64,000 nt of DNA from Persicimonas caeni (GCF_006517175.1 NZ_CP041186.1:992001-1056000); one strand, 5' to 3'. Shown: positions 47,484 through 56,643, counted from the stretch's first letter. Notes: generated from the sequence alone by a model not told the origin. Numbers and translations are program-made.

Positions 47484-48578
47484 TCATGCTTCGACGAGAT
47501 CGGCATGCTTGGTGATCTCCCGCAATAATACAGTGGCATAGGTGCCTGATGGAAGAAAAAAGCCAACCACCAGCACTTCTTGGCCATCGCGGGTCTCGAT
47601 GCGCACGCTCGGCTCCCCCACGTCGACCAGCAGCGGACGGCGCGCGCCCGGGGCGAGCTTCTTGTGTCGCGCGAAGTCGCGGTCGTCGACCTCCGCACTG
47701 CTCAGCACTTCGTCTTCGAAGACCTTGCCGTCACGCTCGGGCGCGATCATACGCGGCCCTGGAAGCGGCCCGGTGGTCACAAGCTCGCCGCGGTCGAGGC
47801 GAGCCTGCGTCTCTTCGAACTCGTCGGTGGGCACCACAAAAACACCGCCAGTGTCCGTCTTCTTGACCACGTCGCCGTCGAAGAGTGTCCACAGCAACTC
47901 ACGGTCGATGCGCGCGGCCAGCACGCGATTGAACAGCTCACTTTGAACGGCACTCACGGACAGGCGGCGCAGAAAGTGGTTGCGCTTGAGGCGACGTTTG
48001 GCGTCGGCGTCGCCTTTGAGGTAGCCGACTCCGAGTTCGAGGGTCGAGCCGCCGTTGCCAAAACGCTGCAGGCCGAAATAATTGGGCATTCCCTTGGCAC
48101 CGAGCACCTCGAGCACTGCCTGCGCTCGTTCGAGCGCCTCGTCTGCGGGCACGTCGAAATTGCGCACGACGACCTGAAAGCGGTTCCCCTCCAAGTGTCC
48201 CGTTCGAAGCTTGTTGCGATGCAGACGGGCCTCGAGCACCTCGACGCCGTCGACCACCGGCCCCACGAGGTCGCTCGGCTCGTCCTGTTCGAGTTCGTGA
48301 AACGGCAGCGAAACCCACTGACGCGTGACTGCATGCTTGTCTTTGATACCGGCGGTGCCAATATCTCGTTTCTTGACGCCAAAGTGTGCGGCGAGCATCG
48401 AGACGAGCTTGCCCCCGGGCACGCCTCGTTTTTCGAGCCACACATAGGCGTGCTGCCCATCGCCGCCCGGCTCATATAGCGGAACCTCCTCGACTTCGAA
48501 GTCGTCGATCTCGCATTTGATTTCGCCGCCGATGCCAGGCAGTCCGGCCGTCAGATAAGGTCTGTCAGTGACTTTCAT
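47484..48578 (-). CDS. truD: tRNA pseudouridine synthase D
   Basis: 364 residues from the ATG at 48576-48578. The catalytic Asp lies in GIKDKHAVTRQW; other TruD motifs are EVPLYEPGGDGQHAYVWLEKRG, HLEGNRFQVVVRNF, PNYFGLQRFGNGG and FLRRLSVSAVQSELFN. It modifies U13 in tRNA-Glu. Divergent from glnD across a 126-bp gap containing simple repeats of CACGACCCA. Confidence 0.96.
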   Translation of the reverse strand: MKVTDRPYLTAGLPGIGGEIKCEIDDFEVEEVPLYEPGGDGQHAYVWLEKRGVPGGKLVSMLAAHFGVKKRDIGTAGIKDKHAVTRQWVSLPFHELEQDEPSDLVGPVVDGVEVLEARLHRNKLRTGHLEGNRFQVVVRNFDVPADEALERAQAVLEVLGAKGMPNYFGLQRFGNGGSTLELGVGYLKGDADAKRRLKRNHFLRRLSVSAVQSELFNRVLAARIDRELLWTLFDGDVVKKTDTGGVFVVPTDEFEETQARLDRGELVTTGPLPGPRMIAPERDGKVFEDEVLSSAEVDDRDFARHKKLAPGARRPLLVDVGEPSVRIETRDGQEVLVVGFFLPSGTYATVLLREITKHADLVEA

Positions 48579-48704
48579 ATTTGCTATGTTGGGTCGTGGT
48601 CTGTGAGTCGCAGCACGAGGATGCTTTAATAGAAGGAGTCGCGCTCCCGCAAGCTTGCACACCAAGACCCACGACCCAAGCCCCCACGACCCACGCCCGA
48701 GCCC

Positions 48705-51416
48705 ATGACTCAAACGCCCCCAGCCGTAAGCGAAGCCATCGAGCGCCACCGCTCCGAGCGAGCCCGCCTCGCCCAAAAGGCCCTCGTCGGCGCCGACAGC
48801 CTGCAAATTGCCGCCGAACTGACCGAGCTGACCGACCGCTTCGTGCTCGAGGTGTGGCGAGAAGCTGCCGAGCCGCGCGTCCTCGAAAAGACGGCGGTGC
48901 TCGCGCTGGGCGGATATGGGCGGCGCGAGTTGGCATTCGGCAGTGACATCGACGTGATGTTCGAGCTGGGAGACTCCGCCCTGTTCGACAGCGAAGAACT
49001 GCACCATTCGGTCGAGCGCTTCCTGACGTGGTGCAGAGACGCTCGGCTCAAGCTCGGTCACGCGGTGCGCACGCCGGCACAGACCCGCGAGGAGTTCGAA
49101 TCCGACCCGCGCACGCCGATCTCGGTACTCGACACGCGTGCGTTGGCCGGTCAACCCGAAGCGAGTTGGGAGACGGTGCGCGCCCCCGAAGCGGCCGACT
49201 TTCTGCGAGGTGACGACGACGGCGTGGGCTTTGTCGAGCTGCTCATGCGCGGCTACGAGGCGCGTTTGGAGCGCAACGGCAAAACGGTCTACCTTCTCGA
49301 ACCCGACATCAAATCGGGTGAAGGGGGGCTCCGCGACCTCAACTGCATCCACTGGGCCGGCCGCGTACGCTGGCGCTTTGTGCCCGCCGAGCGTGCCTAT
49401 CCCGACATCGGGTGGACCGCCGAGTTTCGACAAAAATACATCTCCGGCCTGCGCTGGCTGATGGGCCTTCGCCACCTGCTGCATATCAACCACGAACGCG
49501 AGCACGATCGACTGACGTTTCCCGACCAGGAGAAGATCGCGGCCATTTTGCTCGAGATGGGCGGCGACGAGACGAGCGACCCGAACTCGATGGCCGAAGA
49601 GTTGATGCGTCGCCACTACAAGGAGGCGCGCGATATCAGCATGCTCACCCAGCGCCTGCTTCGCCGCTGGCAGATCGTCGAGGGAGGCAAAGAGGTCGAG
49701 GTGGGCTCCATTTTCAGCCTGTCGAATGGTCAGCTCGCCCTGTCGGAGGATGCGCATCGAGAGAGGCTTGCCCCCGAGCATGTCATGGAGGCACTCGAGC
49801 AAGCCTCGGCGCACGACGCGCTGCTAGACCCGGTCCTCGAGATGGCGATCGCCGACAGCGTTGAGGCGTGGGGAGAAGCTGAGCGCGAAGACAAACAGCT
49901 CAATCGCAGGTTTCGCCAGTTGTTGACCGACGCGGACGCCTCGCCCAAGACCTCGGAGCGACTGCTCGAAAACGGAATTCTGACCAAGCTGCTGCCGGAG
50001 TTCGAGCCCATCGTGTGCCACGTGCAGCACGACGTCTACCACGTCTACACCACCGACGTGCACTCGCTGAAGTGTTTGGAGCGCGCGCGTTCTTTGGTGA
50101 GCGGCTCCCCCGATCCCGAGGCTCAGCGCTGGCGCTTGTTCACTGCGGTGGCCGACGAGGTCGAGCGAACCGAGATTCTTCTGCTGGCCGCACTCTTTCA
50201 CGACATCGGCAAGAACCGCGGCGGCGACCACAGCCGACGCGGCGCCGAGATGATGAATGATATTGGACGTCGGCTCGACATGGAGACCTCCGACATCGAC
50301 CAGCTCGCGTTCTTGGTGCGCGAGCACCTGACGGTGTCGGACACCGCGCGCCGCCGCGACCTTTCTGACCCGCGAGTGGTGCGCGAAATCGCCTCGCGTC
50401 TTCGCACCGTCGAGACGCTCAACGAGCTGACCGCGCTGACCTTCTGCGACATGTCGACCGTCGGCCCGAACGTGATGACCGACTGGAACGCCACGCTCAT
50501 CGGCGAGCTGTATCGGCGCGCGCGCCAAGCGATCGAAGGTGGCCTGGAGAGTGTATGGCGAGGCCAACAGGCGCTCGTCGAGCAGAATCGTGACGCCCTG
50601 TGGAAGTTGTCGCAGGCCAAGATCGACGCGCAGCTCTCCTCGGGTGAACTGCGCAGCCAACTCGACGCGTTTATCCGCGACGTGCCCACCGACCACTTCG
50701 CCAAGACCGAGCCTTCTAGCCTGTTGCGCCAGTTCGACACGTACCGTCAGGCGCGCCAGGCCGAGCAGACCCGAGTGCGCTTTACGCCGATGCGCGAGCG
50801 CGGCGTCACCGAGCTCATCGTGTGCGCTCAAGACGTGCCCGGAACTCTGGCCAAGATCGCCGGGGTCATCTCGGCGTCGGGCCTCAACATCATGACGGCC
50901 GAAATCGTAACCACCGCCGGCGGACGCACCCTCGACATCTTCCAGGTCAGCCAGTCGCCGCCGCGTGCCTCGCTCGTCGCCCAACGCAGCACCCGCCCGC
51001 CCGACGACCCGCGCCGACTCGAGCGTCTCGAAGAAAAGCTGGTGGCAGTGTTGGACGGCGAGGTGTCGGTCGAGTCCCTGCTCAAGCAGCGCATCTCCGA
51101 GACTCGTCTGGCCCCTCGCCCCACCCCGTCGGTCAAAACGTCGGTCGAGGCGCGCCAAGATATCAGCGACGCGTTTACCGTCCTCGAAGTGCGCGCGCCC
51201 GACCGTCTGGGCTTGCTCTACGAGATCACGCGCACCCTCTGGGAGCACGACGTGAGCACCTATATCTCGAAAATCGACTCGCTCGGCACCCAGATCATCG
51301 ACACCTTCTACGTTGAAGGCGTCGGAGGTGGTAAGCTGTCCGACGACAAGACCGGCGAAGTGCTCAATGCGTTGTACGAGACGCTGGAGAGTTCGCCGTA
51401 CCTCGACGAGACTTGA
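48705..51416 (+). CDS. glnD: [Protein-PII] uridylyltransferase / uridylyl-removing enzyme
   Basis: The sensor of glutamine that modifies PII proteins. The 903-residue protein has all four domains in order: nucleotidyltransferase (LGGYGRRELAFGSDIDVMFEL, about residues 65-90), linker helices, an HD phosphohydrolase (LFHDIGKNRGGDHSRRG, about residue 500), and two ACT domains (GVTELIVCAQDVPGTLAKIAG and LEVRAPDRLGLLYEITRTLW). No missing key residues are visible. Confidence 0.96.
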   Translation: MTQTPPAVSEAIERHRSERARLAQKALVGADSLQIAAELTELTDRFVLEVWREAAEPRVLEKTAVLALGGYGRRELAFGSDIDVMFELGDSALFDSEELHHSVERFLTWCRDARLKLGHAVRTPAQTREEFESDPRTPISVLDTRALAGQPEASWETVRAPEAADFLRGDDDGVGFVELLMRGYEARLERNGKTVYLLEPDIKSGEGGLRDLNCIHWAGRVRWRFVPAERAYPDIGWTAEFRQKYISGLRWLMGLRHLLHINHEREHDRLTFPDQEKIAAILLEMGGDETSDPNSMAEELMRRHYKEARDISMLTQRLLRRWQIVEGGKEVEVGSIFSLSNGQLALSEDAHRERLAPEHVMEALEQASAHDALLDPVLEMAIADSVEAWGEAEREDKQLNRRFRQLLTDADASPKTSERLLENGILTKLLPEFEPIVCHVQHDVYHVYTTDVHSLKCLERARSLVSGSPDPEAQRWRLFTAVADEVERTEILLLAALFHDIGKNRGGDHSRRGAEMMNDIGRRLDMETSDIDQLAFLVREHLTVSDTARRRDLSDPRVVREIASRLRTVETLNELTALTFCDMSTVGPNVMTDWNATLIGELYRRARQAIEGGLESVWRGQQALVEQNRDALWKLSQAKIDAQLSSGELRSQLDAFIRDVPTDHFAKTEPSSLLRQFDTYRQARQAEQTRVRFTPMRERGVTELIVCAQDVPGTLAKIAGVISASGLNIMTAEIVTTAGGRTLDIFQVSQSPPRASLVAQRSTRPPDDPRRLERLEEKLVAVLDGEVSVESLLKQRISETRLAPRPTPSVKTSVEARQDISDAFTVLEVRAPDRLGLLYEITRTLWEHDVSTYISKIDSLGTQIIDTFYVEGVGGGKLSDDKTGEVLNALYETLESSPYLDET

Positions 51417-51446
51417 ACCACCACAGACTCGAGCCCCAAGGAAGGG

Positions 51447-52355
51447 ATGGATCTCGATCAAGCTATCGACGCATTCGCGTTTCATTTGAAGGTAGAGCGC
51501 AACCTGTCCGAGAACACGATCGATGCGTACACCCGCGATCTGCGCCAGTTCGCCGAGCACTGCGCGGAGGATGACAAGATCACCGACGTGCGCCAGATCG
51601 ACGCCATGCAGATCAGCGGTTTTATGGGCGCACTGCTCGACGAGGGCTTGAAGACACGCACCGTGGCGCGAAAGCTCTCGTCGGTGCGCGGGCTGTTCAA
51701 ATTCCTGCGCATCGACGAGGTCATCGACAAGGATCCGTCGGCCAAGGTCGACATGCCCAAGTACGGCCGGCGCGTGCCCCGGGTGCTCTCGTTCGATGAG
51801 GTCGAGACGCTCCTGGCCACGCCCGACCGCACCGTGCCCGAGGGCCACCGCGACTGGGCCATGCTGCACGTGCTTTACGCCACGGGGCTTCGCGTGACCG
51901 AGCTGTGCGAGCTATTGCAGCGCGAGGTCGACCTTCGCGCCGGCTACGTGCGCGTGATCGGCAAGGGGAATAAGCAGCGCATCGTTCCCCTTGGTGAAGT
52001 GGCGCTCGATGCGGTAAGTGACTACCTGGAGCAGACGCGCGGACGACTCTTGGCGAATTGCGGCGGTCCCGGGTCGACGCCGTATCTTTTCGTGACCCGT
52101 CGAGGCAGCTCGATGACGCGTCAGGCGTTCTGGAAGAACATCAAAAAGTACGCGCGCCGCGCCGATATCGACAAGCCGATCAGCCCACACAAACTGCGCC
52201 ATAGCTTCGCAACACACTTGCTAGAACGCGGCGCAGACCTCAGAATCGTGCAGACGCTCTTGGGCCACGCCAACATCGACACGACCCAGATTTACACGCA
52301 CGTGGCCCAGGCGCGTCTCAAGAAGATGTACGACGAGCATCACCCCAGGGCGTAA
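51447..52355 (+). CDS. xerD: Site-specific tyrosine recombinase XerC/XerD
   Basis: 302 residues, normal for Xer. An N-terminal SAM-like domain is followed by the catalytic domain with Arg in YATGLRVTELCELL, Lys in GKGNKQRIVPL, HxxR in HKLRHSFATHLLERG, and His/Tyr in LLGHANIDTTQIYTHV. XerD is preferred because the xerD-scpA-scpB-rluB order is common. It resolves chromosome dimers at dif, which I do not see in this window. Confidence 0.93.
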   Translation: MDLDQAIDAFAFHLKVERNLSENTIDAYTRDLRQFAEHCAEDDKITDVRQIDAMQISGFMGALLDEGLKTRTVARKLSSVRGLFKFLRIDEVIDKDPSAKVDMPKYGRRVPRVLSFDEVETLLATPDRTVPEGHRDWAMLHVLYATGLRVTELCELLQREVDLRAGYVRVIGKGNKQRIVPLGEVALDAVSDYLEQTRGRLLANCGGPGSTPYLFVTRRGSSMTRQAFWKNIKKYARRADIDKPISPHKLRHSFATHLLERGADLRIVQTLLGHANIDTTQIYTHVAQARLKKMYDEHHPRA

Positions 52356-52407
52356 GCCAATCAGAGTTCGAGCCAACCAGAGTTCGAGCCAACCAGAGTT
52401 CGAGCCA
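52356..52407. repeat. 16-bp tandem repeats (GAGCCAACCAGAGTTC)
   Basis: About three units between xerD and scpA, ending in AGCCAGAAAGAG. The start of scpA follows at 52426. Confidence 0.75.
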
Positions 52408-52425
52408 GAAAGAGAAGTAGGCAGT

Positions 52426-53262
52426 ATGGCAACCCATCCGGCAGTCAAAGAGCCTCGAAAAAATGAGGTACCCGAGAACGTCCCGCGCGAACTCGCGGTG
52501 CGCTTGGACGCTTTCGAGGGGCCGATGGACCTGCTCCTCGAGCTCATCAAGAAGCACGAAGTCGACATCTTCGACATCCCCATTGCGATGCTCACCGAGG
52601 AGTACCTGCGCTACGTCGAGCATATGGAGGCGCTCGACCTGCACGTGGGCGGCGAGTGGCTCGAGATGGCAGCCAACCTCATCTACATCAAATCGAAGAT
52701 GTTGCTGCCGGTCGAAGAGGACGACGACGAAGACGACGGCCCGGACCCGCGCGCCGAGCTGGTGCGCCGGCTCATCGAGCATCAAAAGTACCAGCTTATC
52801 GCCGCCAAGCTCGACGAGCGCCCCAAGCTCGACCACGACGTGTTCACCCACCGCCCGCAGGCACGCGAGTTCCGAAAAGAGGTCGGCCCGCCCAAGCTCA
52901 AAGAGGCGGGGCTCAACGACCTGGTCAGCGCCGTCAAGCGGCTGGTGGAGCAGAACAAAGACAACGCCGACTGGGTCGTCGAGCTCAGCCGCGAGACGCT
53001 GACCCTGCGAAGTGTGATGCTCGACGTGGCCACCCTGCTCCAAGACCAGCCGCGGGTGACCTTCGAGGAGCTATTCGCCCACCACGACTTTACCCGCTAC
53101 CGCGTCGTCACCACCTTCTTGGCGCTTTTGGAGATGACCAAGCGCAAGATCGTCAAATTGATGCAATCGCGTATTGGTGAAGAGCAACTCTACATCGAGC
53201 GCTCGGTGATCAATATCCTCGAGGTCAGCCAGACACTCGATCTCCCCGAGGCGATCAGCTAA
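52426..53262 (+). CDS. scpA: Segregation and condensation protein A
   Basis: 278 residues; the kleisin of the SMC-ScpAB condensin. The N-terminal FEGPMDLLLELIKKHEVDIFDIPIA and YIKSKMLLP are the family signature. The C-terminal winged helix is seen in VVTTFLALLEMTKRKIVKL. Eighteen bases upstream of scpB. Confidence 0.95.
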   Translation: MATHPAVKEPRKNEVPENVPRELAVRLDAFEGPMDLLLELIKKHEVDIFDIPIAMLTEEYLRYVEHMEALDLHVGGEWLEMAANLIYIKSKMLLPVEEDDDEDDGPDPRAELVRRLIEHQKYQLIAAKLDERPKLDHDVFTHRPQAREFRKEVGPPKLKEAGLNDLVSAVKRLVEQNKDNADWVVELSRETLTLRSVMLDVATLLQDQPRVTFEELFAHHDFTRYRVVTTFLALLEMTKRKIVKLMQSRIGEEQLYIERSVINILEVSQTLDLPEAIS

Positions 53263-53280
53263 GCCTGCGAGACTCTGCCG

Positions 53281-54081
53281 ATGTCCGACAAGAACGACAC
53301 CACTAAGAACTCGACGCCGCCCACCCCGGAAGCCCATGGGCACCGTGAGGAGAAAGGTTCGGGCGAGCCCTCCCCCACGGCGGCCGACAAGCAGCAGCAA
53401 CTTACGCTCGACGAGCAGCCCGACGAGCAACGACCGGAGGATGGCGACCCAGCCGAGCAACGTGGCCCGGCCGAGCAAGGCGACTTGCACGAGGTGCGCG
53501 CCATCATCGAGGCGATCCTGTTCGCCTCCGACGAACCGCTGACGCGAGAGACCATCGAGGCGAGTCTGCCCGACTACCCCGAGACCGTCATCAAGAGCGC
53601 CCTCGAGAACCTGCGTTTCGAGTATAGCGGGCAACACCGCGGCATCCACCTGGCCGAGGTCGCCGGAGGCTACCAGCTCCGGACGAACCCCGACTTCAAA
53701 GACCATATTCTGAAGATGTACGAGGCCCGGCCGCGAAAGCTGTCGCGCGCGGCCATGGAGACCCTGGCGATCATCGCCTACCAGCAGCCGCTGACGCGCG
53801 CCGACGTCGAGGAGATCCGCGGCGTCGACTCCTCGGGGGTCATCCGCACCCTCGAAGAACACGATCTGGTGCAGACCATCGGCCGGCTCGACGACCTGGG
53901 CCGCCCGCATATCTACGGCACCACCGAGCGCTTTCTGGAGTTCTTCAGCCTCGACAGCCTCGCCGACCTGCCTACCCTGGACGACACCGAGCTCGAGGCA
54001 ATCGAGGAGATGTACGCCGAGGAACTCGCCGAAGCCGAGGCCGCCGACAAGGCCCAGCAGGCCGACGACGACGCGGAATAG
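53281..54081 (+). CDS. scpB: Segregation and condensation protein B
   Basis: 266 residues; dimeric partner of ScpA. The first about 75 residues are a hydrophilic E/P/D/Q-rich extension not found in short ScpB proteins. The core has EVRAIIEAILFASDEPLT, SRAAMETLAIIAYQQPLTRADVEEIRGVDSSGVIRTLEE and GRPHIYGTTERFLEFF, two winged-helix domains. An acidic tail follows. Confidence 0.95.
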   Translation: MSDKNDTTKNSTPPTPEAHGHREEKGSGEPSPTAADKQQQLTLDEQPDEQRPEDGDPAEQRGPAEQGDLHEVRAIIEAILFASDEPLTRETIEASLPDYPETVIKSALENLRFEYSGQHRGIHLAEVAGGYQLRTNPDFKDHILKMYEARPRKLSRAAMETLAIIAYQQPLTRADVEEIRGVDSSGVIRTLEEHDLVQTIGRLDDLGRPHIYGTTERFLEFFSLDSLADLPTLDDTELEAIEEMYAEELAEAEAADKAQQADDDAE

Positions 54082-54215
54082 CACGCTCTATCGGGCGGTT
54101 CGTCCGACACGAGGCTTGACACAACGTCATTCAGCCACGATGAATCATCGCCACGACGGCAATCCTGCCGTCGAGCGCCGAGAGGCGCCCTGACTCTCAG
54201 ACGAGGAGAACCGAG

Positions 54216-55064
54216 ATGGCCAACGAAATGCGCGTTCAAAAATTCTTATCCAAAGCCGGCGTGTGCAGCCGACGCAAGGGCGAAAAGCTCATGCAGGCAG
54301 GCCGTGTGCAGGTCAACGGCGACGTGTGCACCGAGCTAGGCTCGAAGGTCGTGCCGGGCAAGGACGAGGTGCGCGTCGACGGCGAAGTCGTCACGCTGCC
54401 TGACCAGTACATTTACGTGCTGCTCAACAAGCCAGAGAACTACATCACCACGCTCGACGACCCCAAAGATCGTCCGATCGTGACCGACCTACTGCCCGAC
54501 AATATGCCGCGCATCTGGCCGGTAGGCCGCCTCGACTGGGATTCGTCGGGCGCGCTGCTTTTGACCAACGACGGCAAGCTGACCAACCTGCTGACCCACC
54601 CGAGCCACGACGTCACCAAGCAGTACGCCGTCAAGGTGCGCGGCCTGCTCAAAAACGACTCGCCGAAGCTGCAGAAGCTTCGCGACGGCATCCGCCTCGA
54701 CGGCGTGATGACCAAACCGGCCCACATCGAGGTGGTCAAGGACAACGGCAACAACACCTGGCTCGAGTTCATCATCAGCGAGGGTAAGAACCGTCAGATC
54801 CGCCGGATGTGCGAGGCGATCGGGGCGCCGGTCATGAAGCTTCGCCGCTACGCCATCGGGCCGTTGACGCTCGACGGCGTCCCCTCGGGCGCCTATCGAC
54901 CGCTGCTGCACGAAGAGGTCGAAAAGCTGTACGCCGAGGTCGAGGCCAATATGCCCGATCGCGCTCAGCCGAGTCGCAGCGCCGAGAAGCGCGAGCGCCA
55001 GCGCAGAAAGCGCCACGGCAAGTACGACGTGCGCACCCACGGACCGGGCAAAAAGCACCACTGA
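54216..55064 (+). CDS. rluB: 23S rRNA pseudouridine synthase (RluB/RsuA type)
   Basis: 282 residues with GAGGAGA upstream of the ATG. An N-terminal S4 domain (MRVQKFLSKAGVCSRRKGEKLM) is followed by the RsuA-type catalytic core with Asp in VGRLDWDSSGALLLTNDG and later GKNRQIRRMCEAIG. A basic C-terminal tail follows. Functionally linked to the tRNA array only by position. Confidence 0.94.
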   Translation: MANEMRVQKFLSKAGVCSRRKGEKLMQAGRVQVNGDVCTELGSKVVPGKDEVRVDGEVVTLPDQYIYVLLNKPENYITTLDDPKDRPIVTDLLPDNMPRIWPVGRLDWDSSGALLLTNDGKLTNLLTHPSHDVTKQYAVKVRGLLKNDSPKLQKLRDGIRLDGVMTKPAHIEVVKDNGNNTWLEFIISEGKNRQIRRMCEAIGAPVMKLRRYAIGPLTLDGVPSGAYRPLLHEEVEKLYAEVEANMPDRAQPSRSAEKRERQRRKRHGKYDVRTHGPGKKHH

Positions 55065-55076
55065 GCCCGCAAAATT

Positions 55077-55106
55077 GGGCCTTCCCAAAAACTTTCGGGA
55101 AGGCCC
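55077..55106 (+). terminator. Terminator-like hairpin after rluB
   Basis: GGGCCTTCCC / GGGAAGGCCC, perfect 10-bp stem, 10-base loop. Only two T residues follow before the -35 of the tRNA promoter. Confidence 0.7.
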
Positions 55107-55135
55107 TTGACAGGGAAGCCCGCCCCCCTTAGTTT
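55107..55135 (+). promoter_or_regulatory. Promoter of the initiator tRNA array
   Basis: TTGACA (55107-55112), 17-base spacer, TAGTTT (55130-55135), then a GC-rich discriminator (CCCCG), the type linked to stringent control. The -35 abuts the rluB terminator stem. Confidence 0.6.
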
Positions 55136-55144
55136 CCCCGTCCC

Positions 55145-55174
55145 GGTCGGAGAGAGCCTCGAGCCAATCCGACC
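55145..55174 (+). promoter_or_regulatory. Leader hairpin before tRNA 1 (also before tRNAs 2 and 3)
   Basis: GGTCGG (55145-55150) pairs with CCGACC (55169-55174), four bases (TTGA) before the tRNA. Equivalent hairpins GGTCTG/CAGACC lie at 55316-55333 and 55475-55492. The fifth pair of the stem differs between copy 1 and copies 2-3 with compensation (G-C to T-A), supporting an RNA structure, perhaps a processing signal. Confidence 0.6.
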
Positions 55175-55178
55175 TTGA

Positions 55179-55252
55179 TGCGGGGTGGAGCAGCCAGGTA
55201 GCTCGTCGGGCTCATAACCCGAAGGCCGCAGGTTCGAATCCTGCCCCCGCTA
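55179..55252 (+). tRNA. tRNA-fMet (CAT), copy 1 of 3
   Basis: 74 nt cloverleaf. Initiator hallmarks: mismatched first acceptor pair (T1 with T72), three G-C pairs in the anticodon stem (TCGGG-CTCATAA-CCCGA), anticodon CAT. T-loop TTCGAAT. CCA is not encoded. Confidence 0.97.
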
Positions 55253-55337
55253 CTCCCGAGACCCTCTGATTTAACGGTCTCACCTTTGAAAACTCGTCAT
55301 CTCGATGACGCATTCGGTCTGGTCGTTCAGACCTTGA
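55253..55337 (+). repeat. Spacer 1 of the tRNA array, three conserved hairpins
   Basis: 85 bp. Stems GAGACC/GGTCTC, CGTCAT/ATGACG and GGTCTG/CAGACC. The same stems occur unchanged in spacer 2 (55412-55496), while loops and linkers differ. Confidence 0.75.
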
Positions 55338-55411
55338 TGCGGGGTGGAGCAGCCAGGTAGCTCGTCGGGCTCATAACCCGAAGGCCGCAGGTTCGAATCC
55401 TGCCCCCGCTA
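55338..55411 (+). tRNA. tRNA-fMet (CAT), copy 2 of 3
   Basis: Identical in sequence to copy 1, placed exactly 159 bp downstream. Same initiator features. Confidence 0.97.
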
Positions 55412-55496
55412 CTCCCGAGACCCTCTGATTGAGCGGTCTCATCTTTGAAAATTCGTCATACTCATGACGCATACGGTCTGGACTTTCAGACCTTGA
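55412..55496 (+). repeat. Spacer 2 of the tRNA array
   Basis: 85 bp. It differs from spacer 1 at about ten positions, all in loops or linkers (for example loop CTCG becomes ACTC within CGTCAT...ATGACG), none in the three stems. Confidence 0.75.
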
Positions 55497-55570
55497 TGCG
55501 GGGTGGAGCAGCCAGGTAGCTCGTCGGGCTCATAACCCGAAGGCCGCAGGTTCGAATCCTGCCCCCGCTA
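55497..55570 (+). tRNA. tRNA-fMet (CAT), copy 3 of 3
   Basis: Identical to copies 1 and 2, again 159 bp on. Followed by a terminator. Confidence 0.97.
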
Positions 55571-55585
55571 CTTCGAAGAACAAAG

Positions 55586-55623
55586 AATCCCTCTCGGACC
55601 ACCCTTCCGAGAGGGATTTTTTT
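55586..55623 (+). terminator. Rho-independent terminator of the tRNA array
   Basis: AATCCCTCTCGG / CCGAGAGGGATT, 12-bp perfect stem followed by a T tract. Confidence 0.92.
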
Positions 55624-55678
55624 GTGCAAGGATGTGGTCTCCGTATCTCAAGCACTGTTTCTTCGGAGGGAGACCTCG

Positions 55679-56263
55679 ATGTCGGACCATAATCCATACG
55701 CGCCGCCATCCTCGACCATCTCGGACGCCTCTCAACACTCCGCAGATCTCGACTTCGACATCATCGAAGACCAGATCCAGTCGACGAGCCCGCTGTGGCT
55801 TCCGACTGACTTGTGCGTCGGCTGTGGCGCCACCGGCACCGCCGGCAAGACCTACGACAAAAAGCTCTACTACGTGCCCTGGCCGGCTTACCTGACGATC
55901 TTTTTGAACATACTCATCATGCTCATCGTGATCTTGGTGGTGCGCAAAAAGCTCGAGGTCACCTACCACCTGTGTGAGCATTGCGTGGCGAAACGCAAAA
56001 AGCGCATGCTGATCGGTGTGGGTGTGTGCGTGGCGTTGCTCCTCGGCGCCGTCCTGAGCGTTTTCCTGAAGAGTGGTGCGCTCGCCCTCCTCTGCGGCTT
56101 TGGCCTGTTCATTGCGCTGTTGGCGCTCGCCGTCATCGGCAGTCCGCCGCTCAAGGCACGCGAACATCAGGGAGGCTTGTTCAAGGTCAAGGGGGCGTCA
56201 CCCGAGTTCTACGACCAGGTCGCTCTTCGCCGCCCCAACGGCTCGCTCGGCCAGTACTGGTAG
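55679..56263 (+). CDS. Small membrane protein with N-terminal NPYAPP motif
   Basis: 194 residues from the ATG at 55679 with GGAGGGA upstream. Starts MSDHNPYAPPSS, a motif common to small uncharacterised bacterial membrane proteins. A Cys pair (CVGCGATG, later CEHC) suggests a metal site in the cytoplasmic part. Three or four hydrophobic segments follow (AYLTIFLNILIMLIVILVV; MLIGVGVCVALLLGAVL; ALALLCGFGLFIALLAL). Function unknown. Confidence 0.82.
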   Translation: MSDHNPYAPPSSTISDASQHSADLDFDIIEDQIQSTSPLWLPTDLCVGCGATGTAGKTYDKKLYYVPWPAYLTIFLNILIMLIVILVVRKKLEVTYHLCEHCVAKRKKRMLIGVGVCVALLLGAVLSVFLKSGALALLCGFGLFIALLALAVIGSPPLKAREHQGGLFKVKGASPEFYDQVALRRPNGSLGQYW

Positions 56264-56271
56264 GTCACGGC

Positions 56272-56643
56272 TCACTTCTTCGGCTCGGCCACGCACACGT
56301 CGTCGGCGCTGCACTGCAGCCGGAAGCTGACCATGTCCAGAATATTCTCGTCGCACGCCTGCGAGACCGCGCGCTGCTTGCACTGGTCGAACTTGGCCTT
56401 GTCGATGCGCCCGTTGCTGCACTCGTCGGCCGGCCACAGATCGTTGTAGGTGCTCTCGAGCTCGGTGACGCAGTCGTCGTAGTCGGCAAACTCGGCGTCC
56501 TTGCCGAACGCGTCGCACTCGCGCATCTGCTGGCAGACCGACTGGGCGATATCGTCGCGGTAGTCGGCGCGGGTGGTCTCGCACGCTGAAAGGCTCACGA
56601 CCAGCAGCGTCGCGCCGAGGGTGATCAGAAGAGAACGTTTCAT
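56272..56643 (-). CDS. Small Cys-rich lipoprotein
   Basis: 123 residues from the ATG at 56641-56643. Signal LLVVSLSAC, then a helical domain with six Cys (SVCQQMREC, DDCVTEL, DECSNG, FDQCKQ, QACDENI) and a seventh and eighth near the end (LQCSADDVC). Resembles the helical Cys domain of the lipoprotein at 21679-22791. Function unknown. Confidence 0.78.
   Translation of the reverse strand: MKRSLLITLGATLLVVSLSACETTRADYRDDIAQSVCQQMRECDAFGKDAEFADYDDCVTELESTYNDLWPADECSNGRIDKAKFDQCKQRAVSQACDENILDMVSFRLQCSADDVCVAEPKK

Noticed and set aside
47484-49814. 776-codon minus-strand frame extending truD upstream into glnD
   Set aside because: Only the part below 48578 aligns with TruD; the rest is antisense to conserved glnD motifs.
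55179-55570. 159-bp periodic repeats as a CRISPR or minisatellite
   Set aside because: Each unit contains a complete initiator tRNA.
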